Assembly: GCA_903920975.1 (NCBI GenBank)
Contig: CAIXNZ010000004.1
Span: 1 to 26,766, forward strand
Origin: Candidatus Falkowiibacteriota bacterium
GTDB taxonomy: Bacteria; Patescibacteriota; Patescibacteriia; CAIXNZ01
Direction of reading: 5' to 3'
Length of the DNA: 26,766 bases
This document shows, piece by piece, positions 13,668-21,323 of the stretch. The notes beneath the pieces were generated by a model that saw only the letters and a list, made by a program, of their open reading frames with translations, made no database searches and was not told the DNA's origin. Made by a program: the position numbers and the translations under genes. Each line of letters begins with the position of its first letter. Position 1 is the first letter of the stretch.

Positions 13668-14150
13668 TTATTTAATAATATTTACGCTCGTTGGCAATTT
13701 CTGAATAATACCATTCAGATCTTGGGTAGAATAATTATTGCCTGAAATATTAAATATTTTCAAATTCTTCAAATTAGCAAGCTCATTTGGCAAGCCGGTT
13801 AACTGATTATTGGATAAATCCAGAATTTGTAAATTTGTAAGCTGGCCCACTTCTGCTGGCACGCCTGTCATCAAGTTATTGCTGGCATTAAGAACTTTAA
13901 GTTTTTTAAGTTGCCCAATTTGTGATTGAATGGCGCCTGTAAGCTGATTATTGGAGATATTCAGTTCTTGCAAGTTTGTCATATTAAAAATATATTCAGG
14001 AACTTTTGTTAAGCCCTGGTTGCTTAAATCCAGTACAGTATTACTGGGAACTGATGTCACTCCATTGACATTAACATTGGACGGTTGAACCAGTGAACAG
14101 CCAGCTAGAAGCACGCAGGCAAACGCGACTAAAAATAATTTGTTTTTCAT
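13668..14150 (-). CDS. Leucine-rich-repeat lipoprotein
   Basis: 160 residues. Signal peptide MKNKLFLVAFACVLLAGC with a lipobox; Cys18 would be lipidated. From about 38 there are five leucine-rich repeats of 23 residues, with L-x-x-L-x-(L/I)-(S/N)-x-N-x-L-T-G spacing (TNLQELNISNNQLTG, TNLQILDLSNNQLTG and so on). This is a surface-facing, probably protein-binding solenoid that is short for the family. It follows the MazG-like gene and precedes the zinc-ribbon gene at 17 bases. No enzymatic domain is seen. Confidence 0.88.
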   Translation of the reverse strand: MKNKLFLVAFACVLLAGCSLVQPSNVNVNGVTSVPSNTVLDLSNQGLTKVPEYIFNMTNLQELNISNNQLTGAIQSQIGQLKKLKVLNASNNLMTGVPAEVGQLTNLQILDLSNNQLTGLPNELANLKNLKIFNISGNNYSTQDLNGIIQKLPTSVNIIK

Positions 14151-14190
14151 AATATTGTTTAATTTATTTAATTTTTATTAAGTATTAAAA

Positions 14191-14508
14191 CTATTTCTTA
14201 ATCCATTCTCTGGTTATCCATTTTTTAATTAACGCTTCTTCCAAATCAATTTTTGAAGTTTTAGCAATGACAAGTATCAGCCCCAGTACATCAGCTAACT
14301 CTTTAGACATCGCTATTTTAGATTCTTTTGCGGACAGATATTTTCCCGGCCTGCATCTTTTTTTATGCACCAAATATGATTGAACAAATTCGCCAAGCTC
14401 TTCGGTTATTTTTAAAATTAAATAATCATCACTGGCTTCTATATTATCTCTTTTTAGATTTTTTAAAAATATTTCAGAGGCTTTATTTTGTAGCTGCTTG
14501 AATTCCAT
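14191..14508 (-). CDS. MazG-like nucleotide pyrophosphohydrolase
   Basis: 105 residues, the size of a single all-alpha NTP-PPase domain. The Mg-binding motif EExxE is E36-E37-x-x-E40 (KITEELGEFVQ), and the second motif ExxD is E70-x-x-D73 (KELADVLGLIL). Such enzymes hydrolyse NTPs or non-canonical dNTPs to NMP and PPi as house-cleaning. The substrate cannot be assigned. An insert after the first motif (VHKKRCRPGKYLSAKESK) is longer and more basic than usual. Confidence 0.82.
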   Translation of the reverse strand: MEFKQLQNKASEIFLKNLKRDNIEASDDYLILKITEELGEFVQSYLVHKKRCRPGKYLSAKESKIAMSKELADVLGLILVIAKTSKIDLEEALIKKWITREWIKK

Positions 14509-14549
14509 ATTATAAAAATTATTTTACTTAAATTAATTCTTTGGTCACC

Positions 14550-15110
14550 TTATTTTTGTCTGGGATAGATCCTATATTCTAAAATATGGCACTCATTACC
14601 GCCAAGACCCGTCTTGTCATATTCCGCTTCAATTTTACCACCCATTGACTCGGGAATCATTCGGCTGGGAATATTTTTGTCAGCGACTGGATATAAAAGG
14701 TAATCGTATTTCAAGTTTTCATCCGCCCATTTTTTAATGGCTGCCATTGCTTCTTTGCCATAGAATTTTCCGTGAGCTGACTTTTTCAGCCAAACACCAA
14801 ATTCTGGAGTTTTTGTATCAATGTGATGTAAGCCGCAACAGCCAAAAAATTCCTTTGAATCTTTATTAAGTATCACTAATTGTAAATTACTGCCCTCAGC
14901 CAATTCTTTCAGGGAATCCCCAATAAACGCCTCGGTTTCAGAAATATCTTTGGCTGGCGCAGGAAACATATAAGTAGTAATCTCCTTGGTAAATTCTTTA
15001 AAAATTTCATTTTTATAATCCATGGAAATTGGCACAAGCAAAAGTCGCTCGCTTTCAATGCGCTCTTTTAATAATCCTGGCTTTTCTATTTTCATTTTTT
15101 CATTAATCAT
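14550..15110 (-). CDS. GNAT acetyltransferase, RimJ/RimL-like
   Basis: 186 residues with the acetyltransferase fold: an ERLLLVPIS strand near 21, EFFGCCGLHHIDTKTPEFGVWLK near 86-109, then KFYGKEAMAAIKKWADENL where the acetyl-CoA loop lies (the usual Q/RxxGxG/A is loosely kept as GKFYGKEA), and DKNIPSRMIPESMGG typical of the RimJ/RimL group (NxxSxxxxxxxGF). The substrate could be a protein N-terminus, an amino sugar or an antibiotic. Starts 5 bases after the murC stop, so co-transcribed. Confidence 0.8.
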   Translation of the reverse strand: MINEKMKIEKPGLLKERIESERLLLVPISMDYKNEIFKEFTKEITTYMFPAPAKDISETEAFIGDSLKELAEGSNLQLVILNKDSKEFFGCCGLHHIDTKTPEFGVWLKKSAHGKFYGKEAMAAIKKWADENLKYDYLLYPVADKNIPSRMIPESMGGKIEAEYDKTGLGGNECHILEYRIYPRQK

Positions 15111-15115
15111 ATTTA

Positions 15116-16552
15116 TTAAACTAATTCTCTTGCCACGTTATCTATATCCCCTGCCCCTAAAATCAAAACCACATCATTTGATCGTACCAAATCTAAAATT
15201 TTTGCCTTGGTCTCTACTAAATCCTGAGCATAATAATATTCAGAAACTTTTGCGCCGGCAACCAGTTTCTTGGACTCTGCCAAAGTTATTTTGTCCAAAA
15301 GATCTTGAGAGCTTACTCTTTTAGTCACATCTTTTTCTTCTCTGCCCCTTACATCATAAATTTCCGAAAGAATAACAATATCAGCCGGACTTTGAGCAAA
15401 GGCTTTAATAAAATCATTGAACAAAGCTTTTGTTCGTTGAATCTGGTGCGGTTGAAAAGCAACCAATAGTCTTCTGTCTGGATAAAATTCTTTAGCAGCT
15501 ACAATGGTCTTGGCAATTTCAGTCGGGTGATGAGCATAATCAGAAATAACAATGGCACCATTTTTGTCATCAGTCAGATTATCAATTGTGCCAATTACTT
15601 CAAATCTGCGCCAAGCTCCTGTGTATCTGGACAATGTGTCTTTAATGACATCCGGGTTAACTCCCAATTCCAAAGCCAGCAAGGTTGCACCAAGCGCGTT
15701 TAAGATGTTGAACTTGCCAGGAATCTGTATGTTATAATCGCGTAATTCATGATTTTTATAAATAGGTTTAAAGATTTGGCGACCATGATCAACTTTAATA
15801 TTTTTAATGGTCAAATCAACAGAAGGATTTTCCAGCCCAAAAGTTAAAACTTCGCAGGCTGGTTTTTCAATATTATCGTCAATATTTTTATCATCGCCAT
15901 TATAAATAAGAATTCCGTCTCCTGGCAATTTATAAACAAAGCGATTAAAGGCTTCAATGTATTGGTTTAAATCTTTATAAAAATCCGGGTGGTCAAACTC
16001 AATATTATTTAAAATTATCACCTGAGGATTTAGTTCCAGCATGTGCGCCTTATATTCATCCGCCTCCACCACAAAATATTTGCTGGAACCGATTCGCAAA
16101 TTACCATCCCAATTTTTTACTTTACTGCCCACAATCACTGTCGGGTCTAAACCACCGGCTTCCAAAAGCAAACCAACTAAAGCAGTTGTCGTAGTTTTGC
16201 CATGACAGCCAGAAATGGCAATGGTGTATTTGTCTTTACTGTATTCACCTAGAAATTGGAAGTAACTAAGGCTTTGAGCCTTGAGCTTTGAGCCTTGAGC
16301 TCGTTCTGGATTTTCCGGGGGTACAGCATCACTAAATAATAACAAATCAATATCCTTGGGCACATTTGTGGCTTTGTGCGGACCAATCACAATATTAGCG
16401 CCAAAATTCTTTAAAGTGCTGGTAATGTCAGAAGAAGCCAAATCAGAACCGCTGACTTTTTTACCCAAACTTAAAAGCAATTTGGCCACGGCTGATATGC
16501 CAATTCCGCCAATGCCGATGATGTGGACTTTTTTGATTTTATTTAAATCCAT
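15116..16552 (-). CDS. murC: UDP-N-acetylmuramate--L-alanine ligase
   Basis: ATP-dependent ligase adding L-Ala to UDP-MurNAc; cytoplasmic, peptidoglycan pathway, same product line as murB. At 478 residues it is full length. Motifs: GIGGIGIS at 13-20, ATP loop GCHGKTTT at 115-122, EADEYKAHM, NNIEFDHPD, DYAHHPTEI and FQPHQ. Residues about 83-95 (ERAQGSKLKAQSL) are encoded by a short tandem repeat that replaces the variable helix after NPE. An extended -10 (TGCTAAAAT) ends about 10 bases before the ATG region, so the mRNA is probably nearly leaderless; no Shine-Dalgarno. Confidence 0.96.
   Translation of the reverse strand: MDLNKIKKVHIIGIGGIGISAVAKLLLSLGKKVSGSDLASSDITSTLKNFGANIVIGPHKATNVPKDIDLLLFSDAVPPENPERAQGSKLKAQSLSYFQFLGEYSKDKYTIAISGCHGKTTTTALVGLLLEAGGLDPTVIVGSKVKNWDGNLRIGSSKYFVVEADEYKAHMLELNPQVIILNNIEFDHPDFYKDLNQYIEAFNRFVYKLPGDGILIYNGDDKNIDDNIEKPACEVLTFGLENPSVDLTIKNIKVDHGRQIFKPIYKNHELRDYNIQIPGKFNILNALGATLLALELGVNPDVIKDTLSRYTGAWRRFEVIGTIDNLTDDKNGAIVISDYAHHPTEIAKTIVAAKEFYPDRRLLVAFQPHQIQRTKALFNDFIKAFAQSPADIVILSEIYDVRGREEKDVTKRVSSQDLLDKITLAESKKLVAGAKVSEYYYAQDLVETKAKILDLVRSNDVVLILGAGDIDNVARELV
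16270..16302. repeat. Short tandem repeat inside murC
   Basis: Alternating GCTTTGAGCC / TTGAGC units (on the coding strand GCTCAAGGCTCAAAGC), about three units long, in frame. The same type of sequence, AGCTC-rich with CAAAGCTCAAG, occurs inside folD at 21855-21889. Confidence 0.65.
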
Positions 16553-16582
16553 ACTCTAATTTTAGCAAAAAATCGCATTAAT

Positions 16583-17134
16583 TTAAAGGTTTTTGGGGTT
16601 GTTGCGGTCCTCGGACCAATTGAATGGGTTTTGTTGGATATAATATTTGTAATTATAATATTCGTTGTCATTACGAATCACGCGGTCATGAAATGATTTT
16701 TGCCATTGAAAATATTCGTGTCCATTTCGGTGAATCAATTTTGACGATGTGGTTTTGAATGCGCCAATAATTTCAGGCAACGGTTTAATTTTATGATTAT
16801 CGCAATCGTGTAGGGAACGGTCGCGACCGTTCCCTACGGTCGTACCGTTGCCCTTTAATTTATAATAATTTTCATTTTGCAATTCTATAATAACGTGTAA
16901 ATGGTTGGGCATTATCACCCATTCATCCAATTTTATGTAATCATATTGTTTTGCCAACCACAATAATTGATCTCTGACAATTTCGCCGATTTTCGTTAAT
17001 ACCACCACACCATTTTCAATATTACACAAACATTCCACCCGATCTTTTGTGCAAATCGTTATAAAATACCAACCCGGGGTGTTGTAATCATACCCCATCC
17101 ACCGATTCAATTTTCTATCCCTACCAAGATACAT
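16583..17134 (-). CDS. REP-associated tyrosine transposase (RAYT, Y1_Tnp)
   Basis: 183 residues of the IS200-like HUH superfamily. The fold starts with GWYFITICTKDR; the metal-binding motif is MPNHLHVII with H78 and H80, and the candidate catalytic tyrosine lies in the NEYYNYKYYIQQNP segment (159-165). These single-domain enzymes are linked to REP palindromes and cut one strand of such DNA. Residues about 100-109 are encoded by a 28-bp perfect palindrome that looks like a REP element itself. The gene lies 15 bases after the methyltransferase stop on the same strand. It appears intact. Confidence 0.9.
   Translation of the reverse strand: MYLGRDRKLNRWMGYDYNTPGWYFITICTKDRVECLCNIENGVVVLTKIGEIVRDQLLWLAKQYDYIKLDEWVIMPNHLHVIIELQNENYYKLKGNGTTVGNGRDRSLHDCDNHKIKPLPEIIGAFKTTSSKLIHRNGHEYFQWQKSFHDRVIRNDNEYYNYKYYIQQNPFNWSEDRNNPKNL
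16810..16837. repeat. 28-bp REP-type palindrome inside the transposase gene
   Basis: GTAGGGAACGGTCG followed by its exact reverse complement CGACCGTTCCCTAC, with no loop. A second small inverted pair (ACGGT-CGT-ACCGT) follows directly. GTAGGGA...TCCCTAC ends are typical of REP/RAYT-associated palindromes. Reading stays open through it. Confidence 0.8.
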
Positions 17135-17149
17135 TTTTATTTTTATTTT

Positions 17150-17851
17150 CTATTTATTTTTGGCCACGGTAATTATATTTCTAGAGTTAGCAACATTTTT
17201 TATAATCTCAAACCCTGATTTTTTTACCAAGGATTCAATTTCCATTTCCGTAAAAGCATGGACATAGCGCAGATGTTTTTTCTGCCAGGGAATAAAAACA
17301 TCACCAAGATCCAAACTCATGTGCTTGACGCCATTAACTTCATTAAGCGGGTCAGTCATTTTTAATAGCGTGTATTTAATGATATATTTCATGTAGCGCG
17401 TCTGCCATAAATTCCAATTGATCATGAGCAATTTTCCGCCCGGCTTTAAAAGACTTCTTATATCTTTCAAAATTTGCTTTCGGAATTTTTTTGAAGGAAT
17501 GTGATGCAAAACAGCCACGCAAATAACTAAATCAAATTTTTTCTTTAAAGGAGGTAAATTTAAAATATCTGCTACTAAAAATTTGGCATCTGGCCAATTA
17601 GATTGCGCTGAGGAAATTAATTTTTGGCTGTAATCAACTCCTAAATAATTTATTTTATTATCTTTCAGCAATTCTAAAAGCCGGCCATTGCCACAGCCCA
17701 AATCCAAAATATCTTGACCATTGGCAATATATCCCTTAAAATACTCAAATTCCGGCCAAACTGCTCCGCGTGTACGCGAAAAATCAGAAGCAATATCATT
17801 ATAGAGCTCCTTATTCCTGGCAAGAATCTTTAGTGCTATTTCTTCCTTCAT
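17150..17851 (-). CDS. Trm9/ALKBH8-like tRNA wobble-uridine methyltransferase (predicted)
   Basis: 233-residue SAM-dependent class I methyltransferase. SAM loop LDLGCGNG at 49-56, acidic GVDYS at 71-75, VLHHIPS at 114-120, LLKPGGKLLMINW at 134-146. What sets it apart are features shared with yeast Trm9: YNDIASDFSRTR plus WP near the N-terminus (17-33; Trm9 has YNEIAPHFSQTR and WP), DVFIPWQ at 184-190 (Trm9 DVFVPW) and RYVHAFTEMEIESL at 195-208 (Trm9 RYIHLYKEGEL). Trm9 methylates cm5U34 to mcm5U34 in tRNA. Its divergent neighbour is elp3, which makes cm5U34. A generic methyltransferase cannot be excluded, but motif and context agree. Confidence 0.75.
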   Translation of the reverse strand: MKEEIALKILARNKELYNDIASDFSRTRGAVWPEFEYFKGYIANGQDILDLGCGNGRLLELLKDNKINYLGVDYSQKLISSAQSNWPDAKFLVADILNLPPLKKKFDLVICVAVLHHIPSKKFRKQILKDIRSLLKPGGKLLMINWNLWQTRYMKYIIKYTLLKMTDPLNEVNGVKHMSLDLGDVFIPWQKKHLRYVHAFTEMEIESLVKKSGFEIIKNVANSRNIITVAKNK

Positions 17852-17866
17852 AAATTAAATGTATTT

Positions 17867-17937
17867 TGAACCACGAAATCTTAATCACTAAATACACGAA
17901 AATTTCGTGGGTTTTCGTGAATTATTTTAGTGGTTCA
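17867..17937. repeat. Nested palindrome in the trm9-like/elp3 divergent gap
   Basis: Outer arms TGAACCAC (17867-17874) and GTGGTTCA (17930-17937) enclose a perfect inner palindrome CACGAAAATTTCGTG (17895-17909) and further CACGAA/TTCGTG copies. It nearly fills the 94-base gap that must hold both promoters, so it is either an inserted repeat or a shared regulatory site. Confidence 0.6.
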
Positions 17938-17945
17938 GTTCTCAT

Positions 17946-19520
17946 ATGAATCAAACCAATATCGAAAAACAAATAGTCCAGCAGCTTATTAAAGCAAAAC
18001 CCACTGATTCTCGTGAGTTAAATTATTTAGTTAAAAAACTGGCAAGTGGTTATAAGATCCCCTCGCCAAAGCGCATTAAACTACTTTCAGCTTATCATAA
18101 ATTAGTCAAATCTGGAAATAGAGATTTAGGCCTAAAAAAACTGCTAAAAAAGCGTGAAATCCGCACTTTATCTGGCGTGGCAGTAGTGGCAGTTTTGACC
18201 AAACCCTACAAATGTCCTGGCGAATGCGTTTTTTGTCCTAATGAAAAGAAAATGCCCAAATCTTATTTATCCAATGAACCGGCAGTTATGAGAGCAATTT
18301 TATGCAAATTTGATCCGTTTAAGCAGGTACAAATGCGCCTAAGAGCCCTGGCAATGACTGGCCATGACACTGATAAATGCGAATTAATTATTATGGGTGG
18401 CACTTGGACTTATTTGCCGCACAAATATCAGGAATGGTTTATTAAGCGTTGTTTTGATGCTTTTAATCAAAAAGTTGCTAAAAATTTAGCTCAAGCTCAA
18501 AAATGGAATGAGACGATGAAGTTTCGAGTTATTGGTATAACTTTGGAAACTCGTCCTGATTACATTAACATTCCTGAAATAAAAAGAATGCGCGAACTTG
18601 GCGCCACCAGAGTTGAATTGGGCGTACAAGCGATTGATGATAAAATTTTAAAATTAACAAAACGCGGTCATTTGACTAAAGAAATTATTGAGGCAACAAA
18701 ATTACTCAAAGATGCTGGGTTTAAAATTTCTTATCACATGATGCCAAATTTGCCTGGCTCAACTCCAGCCAAAGATTATAGAATGTTTTATCAATTATTT
18801 CATGACCAAAATTATCAGCCAGACATGTTAAAGATTTATCCCTGCGTAGTGACTGACACTGCTAAAATTTATAAATGGTACAAGGCGAGAAAATTTAAAC
18901 CATATAGCGATAAACAACTTTTGGATTTATTAATTAAAATAAAAAAAATAATTCCGCCATATGTGCGTCTAAGCAGAATTATTCGTGATATTCCATCCGA
19001 AAGTATTGTGGCTGGCAATAAAATTTCCAATCTGCGCCAGCTCATTGCTGAGAAATTCCAAAAGACAGGAGAATTTTGCCAGTGCATTCGTTGTCGCGAA
19101 GCAAGAAATAGAGAATTTAGAATTAAGAATATAGAATTAAGAACAAAGGAATATAGAGCTTCAGATGGTTTGGAATATTTTTTAAGTTATGAATCTAAAG
19201 ATAAAAAAACATTATTTGCATTTTTAAGATTAAGACTGGCAAAGAATCAAGATATTTCCCTGCTGAAAGAGTTGCCTGAGTTAAAAGATGCGGCTTTAAT
19301 TCGCGAAGTCCATACTTATGGCGAATTAATTCCTATCAAAAGTAAAAATAAAGCTGTCCAGCACATTGGTTTAGGTAAAAAATTAATTGCCCAAGCAGAA
19401 AAAATTGCTAAAAAAAGTGGCTATAAAAAAATTGCAGTAATATCTGGTATTGGAGTGCGCCAATATTACAAAAAACTTGGTTATCATCTTCAAAATACCT
19501 ATATGGTTAAAAATTTGTAA
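17946..19520 (+). CDS. elp3: Elp3: tRNA U34 carboxymethyl radical SAM/acetyltransferase
   Basis: 524 residues. The radical SAM domain has the Fe-S motif C90-x3-C94-x2-C97 (PYKCPGECVFCPNE), then PKSYLSNEPAVMRA, GGTWTYLP, GITLETRPDYI and RVELGVQAIDD. The GNAT domain (about 403-524) has REVHTYGELIPI, the acetyl-CoA loop QHIGLGKKLI and the family-typical VISGIGVRQYYKKLGY ending YMVKNL. It is an intact Elp3 of the bacterial/archaeal solo type, expected to form cm5U at tRNA wobble uridines from acetyl-CoA. Between the domains (about 389-403) a short repeat encodes a charged linker. The ATG has no Shine-Dalgarno. Divergent from a Trm9-like gene. Confidence 0.95.
   Translation: MNQTNIEKQIVQQLIKAKPTDSRELNYLVKKLASGYKIPSPKRIKLLSAYHKLVKSGNRDLGLKKLLKKREIRTLSGVAVVAVLTKPYKCPGECVFCPNEKKMPKSYLSNEPAVMRAILCKFDPFKQVQMRLRALAMTGHDTDKCELIIMGGTWTYLPHKYQEWFIKRCFDAFNQKVAKNLAQAQKWNETMKFRVIGITLETRPDYINIPEIKRMRELGATRVELGVQAIDDKILKLTKRGHLTKEIIEATKLLKDAGFKISYHMMPNLPGSTPAKDYRMFYQLFHDQNYQPDMLKIYPCVVTDTAKIYKWYKARKFKPYSDKQLLDLLIKIKKIIPPYVRLSRIIRDIPSESIVAGNKISNLRQLIAEKFQKTGEFCQCIRCREARNREFRIKNIELRTKEYRASDGLEYFLSYESKDKKTLFAFLRLRLAKNQDISLLKELPELKDAALIREVHTYGELIPIKSKNKAVQHIGLGKKLIAQAEKIAKKSGYKKIAVISGIGVRQYYKKLGYHLQNTYMVKNL
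19113..19156. repeat. Short AT-rich repeat inside elp3
   Basis: Two to three copies of an AATTTAGAATTAAGAA-like unit in frame, encoding the linker REFRIKNIELRTKEYR between the radical SAM and GNAT domains. The same unit occurs between genes at 25222-25240. Confidence 0.55.
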
Positions 19521-19544
19521 TTGTGGATAATTATTTGCTATAAT
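19515..19544 (+). promoter_or_regulatory. Promoter of the long structured RNA
   Basis: TTGTAA (19515-19520), 18-base spacer ending TGC, TATAAT (19539-19544): consensus extended -10. It begins at the elp3 stop codon. Predicted start is near 19551. Confidence 0.7.
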
Positions 19545-19550
19545 ATTAAT

Positions 19551-20044
19551 CTACCTCTCCCAGGGGTGGTGGCTGGTTTGACTCTTGCCCTTGGGCATTA
19601 GGGGTGGACCGCTAGGTTCACCCTGAACAAAATCTGGCTTGTCCAGTTAAAATATTGTTCGAGTTGGGCTCCGTTCCTTTTTTAGGATCCAGATCTATTC
19701 TGGCAAGGCACCGAAGGGGTGCCTTGAAAATAACTAGCCACAAGCTAGTAAAAATAGGGTTCGGTTTCTAGACCCCCTTCGGGTGCATTGGGTGCCCGAA
19801 CATGTCATTTTCAACGGGCGCGAACATCAGCGTCCAAAAACAGCGGGGGTGCACAAGCACCCCCGAGTAAATACCCAGCTTCTGCTGGTTGGTTATAAAG
19901 TTTCTTCGTTTCCAAAACGTCTTCTCGAAAAGGGGCACCATCGGGGTGCCCCGAAATCAACCGGACCAACCGGTTTAGAAATAAGGCCATTGTTGCTACA
20001 CCTCCTAACGAAAGGGGCGCCATAAGGTGCCCCTCTTTTATTTT
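19551..20044 (+). ncRNA. Long hairpin-rich non-coding RNA, about 490 nt, unknown family
   Basis: A 556-base gap between elp3 and glyA with a promoter at one end and a terminator at the other. Stems that are perfect by eye include GGGTG/CACCC (near 19601-19623), CTGG/CCAG (19632-19645), CCAGA/TCTGG (near 19689-19703), CAAGGCACC/GGTGCCTTG (19704-19726), ACTAGC/GCTAGT (19733-19749), TTCGGG/CCCGAA (near 19778-19800), CGGGGGTGC/GCACCCCCG (19844-19865), CCAGC/GCTGG (19875-19888), GGGGCACC/GGTGCCCC (19932-19952) and AACCGG/CCGGTT (19959-19975). Four stems share a GGCACC/GGTGCC core. No convincing ORF; GC content is clearly above its neighbours. RNase P, tmRNA, SRP and group I/II intron core motifs were looked for and not found. 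CCTCCT at 20001-20006 could pair with Shine-Dalgarno sequences. Confidence 0.7.
20014..20044 (+). terminator. Terminator of the long structured RNA
   Basis: GGGGCGCC-ATAA-GGTGCCCC followed by TCTTTTATTTT. One pair is G-U on the plus strand and C-A on the other, so the plus strand is the sense one. It shields glyA, whose own -10 is at 20059. Confidence 0.8.
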
Positions 20045-20058
20045 CAGCTAAATTAAGC

Positions 20059-20064
20059 TATAAT
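20059..20064 (+). promoter_or_regulatory. glyA -10 box (leaderless start)
   Basis: TATAAT ending 13 bases before the glyA ATG (20078), which would give a leader of about 7 bases and no room for a Shine-Dalgarno. The -35 region (TTTTAT at 20036-20041, 17-base spacer) is weak and overlaps the terminator tail. Confidence 0.6.
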
Positions 20065-20077
20065 TTCAAAAAGAAAT

Positions 20078-21322
20078 ATGAAATATCTAAATAAGGACAA
20101 ACAAATATACAAAATCCTGCAAAATGAGCTGCAACGGCAAAAACAAGGCCTGGAAATGATTGCTTCGGAAAACTATACTTCTCCTGCAGTTTTGGAGGCC
20201 ATGAGCACTGTTTTGACTAATAAATACTCAGAGGGTTATCCGGGCAAAAGATATTATAGCGGTAATCAATTCATAGATGAAATTGAAAGCTTGGCCATTG
20301 AACGGGCCAAGAAGCTTTTTGGCGCTGAACATGCCAATGTCCAGCCTCATTCTGGCACACAAGCCAATATGGCGGTTTATTTGGCCTTATTAAACCCTGG
20401 CGATAAAATCCTGGCCATGAATTTAGCCCATGGCGGACATCTGTCTCATGGCGCGCCAGTCAGCTTTTCCGGCAAATTTTATAAAAATGCTTTTTATGGC
20501 GTTGATAAAAAAACAGAACAACTTGATTACAAAGAAATTCTGGAAATTGCCCAGCGCGAAGCGCCAAAAATAATTATTGCCGGTGCCACTGCTTATCCGC
20601 GCCAAATTGATTTTAAAAAATTCAGGGAGATTGCCGATTCAGTTAAAGCCTATCTTATGGTTGATATGGCCCATTTTGCCGGTTTAGTCGCTGCCAAACT
20701 TCATCCCGATCCAATCCCTTTTGCTGATGTAGTTACCAGCACAACTCACAAAACTTTGGCTGGTCCGCGCGGAGGTTTTATTTTATGTAAAAATTTTTTA
20801 GCTGAAAAAATTGATAAAGCAGTTTTTCCCGGAATTCAAGGCGGTCCATTGGAAAATACAATTGCGGCCAAAGCTGTTTGTTTTGGCGAAGCTCTAAAAC
20901 CAGCATTTAAAAAATATCAAGAACAAGTTTTAACCAATGCCAAAGTTTTAGCCCAAACTCTGATTAATAACGGCCTGGAGCTGGTTTCTGGAGGTACTGA
21001 TACTCATTTGGTTTTATTGAAATTAAATAATTTGGGTATTGGCGGACAACAAGCCGAAGAAATTTTGTCTAAGGTTGATATTTATACCAATAAAAACCTT
21101 ATTCCCTTTGATACCAAAAAAGCTTTTGATCCTTCTGGCCTGCGCTTAGGCACACCAGCGCTGACAACACGAGGCATGAAGGAAAAAGAAATGAAAACAA
21201 TCGGCAATATAATTGCTGAACTTCTTAAAAATACCAAAGATATAAAAATCCAGGAAAAAGCTAAAAAACAAATTGCAATTTTAGTCAAACAATTTCCAAT
21301 TTATAAAGAAATAAAATACTAA
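20078..21322 (+). CDS. glyA: Serine hydroxymethyltransferase
   Basis: PLP enzyme that interconverts serine + THF and glycine + 5,10-methylene-THF; cytoplasmic. 414 residues, full length. Visible: IASENYTSPAVLEAM at 28-42, YPGKRYYSGN at 54-63, HSGTQANMAVY at 91-101, the PLP-binding D196 and H199 in VDMAHFAGL, and the Schiff-base Lys225 in STTHKTLAGPRGG. First gene of a two-gene operon with folD (1 base between stop and next ATG). Together they supply one-carbon units. Apparently leaderless. Confidence 0.97.
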   Translation: MKYLNKDKQIYKILQNELQRQKQGLEMIASENYTSPAVLEAMSTVLTNKYSEGYPGKRYYSGNQFIDEIESLAIERAKKLFGAEHANVQPHSGTQANMAVYLALLNPGDKILAMNLAHGGHLSHGAPVSFSGKFYKNAFYGVDKKTEQLDYKEILEIAQREAPKIIIAGATAYPRQIDFKKFREIADSVKAYLMVDMAHFAGLVAAKLHPDPIPFADVVTSTTHKTLAGPRGGFILCKNFLAEKIDKAVFPGIQGGPLENTIAAKAVCFGEALKPAFKKYQEQVLTNAKVLAQTLINNGLELVSGGTDTHLVLLKLNNLGIGGQQAEEILSKVDIYTNKNLIPFDTKKAFDPSGLRLGTPALTTRGMKEKEMKTIGNIIAELLKNTKDIKIQEKAKKQIAILVKQFPIYKEIKY

Positions 21323-21323
21323 C

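Noticed and set aside
19811..20023. Minus-strand open frame of about 70 codons across the structured RNA
   Set aside because: An AGGAGGTG lies near an internal ATG, but the frame is made of palindromic stems, and promoter, terminator and G-U asymmetry all favour plus-strand RNA.
19783..20025. Plus-strand open frame of 80 codons across the structured RNA
   Set aside because: No ribosome-binding site, low-complexity product from hairpin arms, and it ends inside the terminator stem.
19551..20044. tmRNA, RNase P RNA, SRP RNA or intron RNA
   Set aside because: Looked for the tmRNA T-arm/CCA end and tag, the RNase P GAAAGUCC-type core, the SRP GGAAGGA loop and group II domain V; none seen.
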